Part shown: positions 5,920 through 6,795 of the stretch, in pieces
Layout of the letters: each line of letters opens with the position of its first letter
Numbering within the stretch: the first letter of the stretch is position 1
Origin: Opitutia bacterium
GTDB lineage: Bacteria; Verrucomicrobiota; Verrucomicrobiia; Opitutales; Seribacteraceae
NCBI GenBank assembly: GCA_018695085.1
Contig: JABHOU010000583.1
Location: 1-6,795, forward strand
Length of the DNA stretch: 6,795 nucleotides
Direction of reading: 5' to 3'
Notes under the pieces: generated by a model
Seen by the model: only the letters and a program-made list of their open reading frames with translations
Database searches by the model: none
Told to the model about the DNA's origin: nothing
Translations under genes and position numbers: made by a program

Positions 5920-6795
5920 TCACTTCTTGGTCGCCACGACATAATAGGCACCAAGCTGACCCGCGGGAATATGGAAATAGGGAGAAAGCTCATGAATCCC
6001 CTTGGTCAACTTGGTTTCGAAGACAACCTTAACGTCCTTGGCCCCGACCGGCTTGGTCTCCAGTTCCTTGCCGTCGATGCGCAAGGTCGCCTTGCTGGCC
6101 TGAATTGCATTGCCGGGGTTGGCCCGGAAGGCACGACTGGCACCGGGAACGTTCGGTCCCTCCGGCAAAGCAGCGTTGATTGGTTTCTTCGCCTCCGGAG
6201 GCCAGCGCAACATGGCTATCTCGTAAGTGCCTGCGACCAGCACCTTGATCGGCCAATGTCCCTTGTGAAGCATGTTTTTAGGGTTACCCTTCTTGCTATT
6301 GGTGCCCGAACCGCGACGGATATGCCCTTGGTTCCAGGGGGTGCCGACTTCCTGTATCCAGTCATGACTAGTCATGGTAACCACGGGAGCGGCGGAATGC
6401 CCGAAATAAATCTCGGTCGTCTCAGCGAAGGTCGGTTCCAGTTCGGCCCACCACTTGTCGTAGAAAGCACGCATTTTGGCCACCTGAACGGGGTTAGCCT
6501 TCGCGACGTCGGTCTTTTGGCTCGGGTCGGCATCGATATTGAAGAGCTCGGTCCCGTTCACTAAGCGCCACTTCTCCGACATCACGGACGACTTGCGCCA
6601 CTTGATCGGGTCCCTCACACGCTGGGAATCCGTGATCAGGAAACGATCCGCCCACTGAGGCTTGGAACCGGGCTTGAGTAGTGCCTTCAGCGAGGTTCCG
6701 TCGAACTTCACCTTCTCCGGTTTTTCCCCATCGACCAAGTCAAGCAGCGTAGGCGCCACGTCGACGGCGTGACAGAGGGTGTCCACGACGTGCTT
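5920..6795 (-). CDS. C-terminal part of a sulfatase with a beta-type extension, 5' end cut by window edge
   Basis: The frame is open to the right edge, with about 291 codons inside the window, so the catalytic N-terminal part (formylglycine Cys and metal sites) is not visible. What remains is the sulfatase C-terminal region: VDVAPTLLDLVDG, the DGTSLKALL block, then a strand-rich part ending in WRLVNGTELFNIDADPSQKTDVA, the usual layout, where the product is described shortly before the end of bacterial sulfatases. About 180 further residues follow. The last 110 (HWPIKVLVAGTYEIAMLRWPP through RIDGKELETKP to GAYYVV) look like a beta-sandwich extension seen on planctomycete and verrucomicrobial arylsulfatases. 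The first in-frame start-like codon (GTG 6786) lies inside the conserved part and is not the true start. The TGA at 5920 is 70 bases before the next sulfatase gene. The sulfatase call rests on the C-terminal pattern only. Confidence 0.85.
   Translation of the reverse strand, partial: KHVVDTLCHAVDVAPTLLDLVDGEKPEKVKFDGTSLKALLKPGSKPQWADRFLITDSQRVRDPIKWRKSSVMSEKWRLVNGTELFNIDADPSQKTDVAKANPVQVAKMRAFYDKWWAELEPTFAETTEIYFGHSAAPVVTMTSHDWIQEVGTPWNQGHIRRGSGTNSKKGNPKNMLHKGHWPIKVLVAGTYEIAMLRWPPEAKKPINAALPEGPNVPGASRAFRANPGNAIQASKATLRIDGKELETKPVGAKDVKVVFETKLTKGIHELSPYFHIPAGQLGAYYVVATKK

Noticed and set aside
6363..6376. Perfect 14-base palindrome CATGACTAGTCATG
   Set aside because: It lies inside the sulfatase coding sequence (around the TSHDW residues), occurs once, and no promoter is nearby. 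A chance palindrome is the simplest reading.

Overview
The window reads as part of a sulfated-polysaccharide degradation locus from a bacterium of the Planctomycetes-Verrucomicrobia-Chlamydiae type. That assignment is inferred from four different secreted sulfatases plus an acetyl-esterase-like hydrolase on one strand, and from sequence styles common in planctomycetes and Verrucomicrobia. No rRNA, tRNA, mobile element, CRISPR or phage feature was seen, so lineage cannot be fixed more closely.

All six genes lie on the minus strand, so transcription runs from high to low coordinates. In that order they are: the 3' part of a sulfatase with a C-terminal beta-type extension (5920-6795, enters from the right edge); a complete sulfatase with a CSPSR site (4326-5849, or from 5810); a YafK-type L,D-transpeptidase-fold lipoprotein (3532-4323, possibly from 4344); a complete sulfatase with an unusual CSQSR site (2032-3510); an alpha/beta-hydrolase esterase (1058-1981); and the 5' part of a sulfatase with a CAPSR site (1-1049, runs off the left edge). 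Intergenic gaps are about 70, 2, 21, 50 and 8 bases. No convincing terminator or promoter appears between genes, so the set is probably one operon or part of one. More than 95 percent of the window is coding, and no gene-free stretch reaches 300 bases.

The likely joint role is stripping sulfate and acyl groups from a complex polysaccharide outside the cytoplasm so that glycosidases, encoded elsewhere, can work. The sulfatases all carry a cysteine at the site normally converted to formylglycine, so they should need a maturase (formylglycine-generating enzyme or anSME) that is not in this window. The odd member is the YafK-type lipoprotein, a peptidoglycan-acting family tightly linked to the upstream sulfatase gene. 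I see no clear evidence of a wholly new system. The points most worth a second look are the CSQSR active site, the embedded YafK protein and the C-terminal extension of the right-edge sulfatase.
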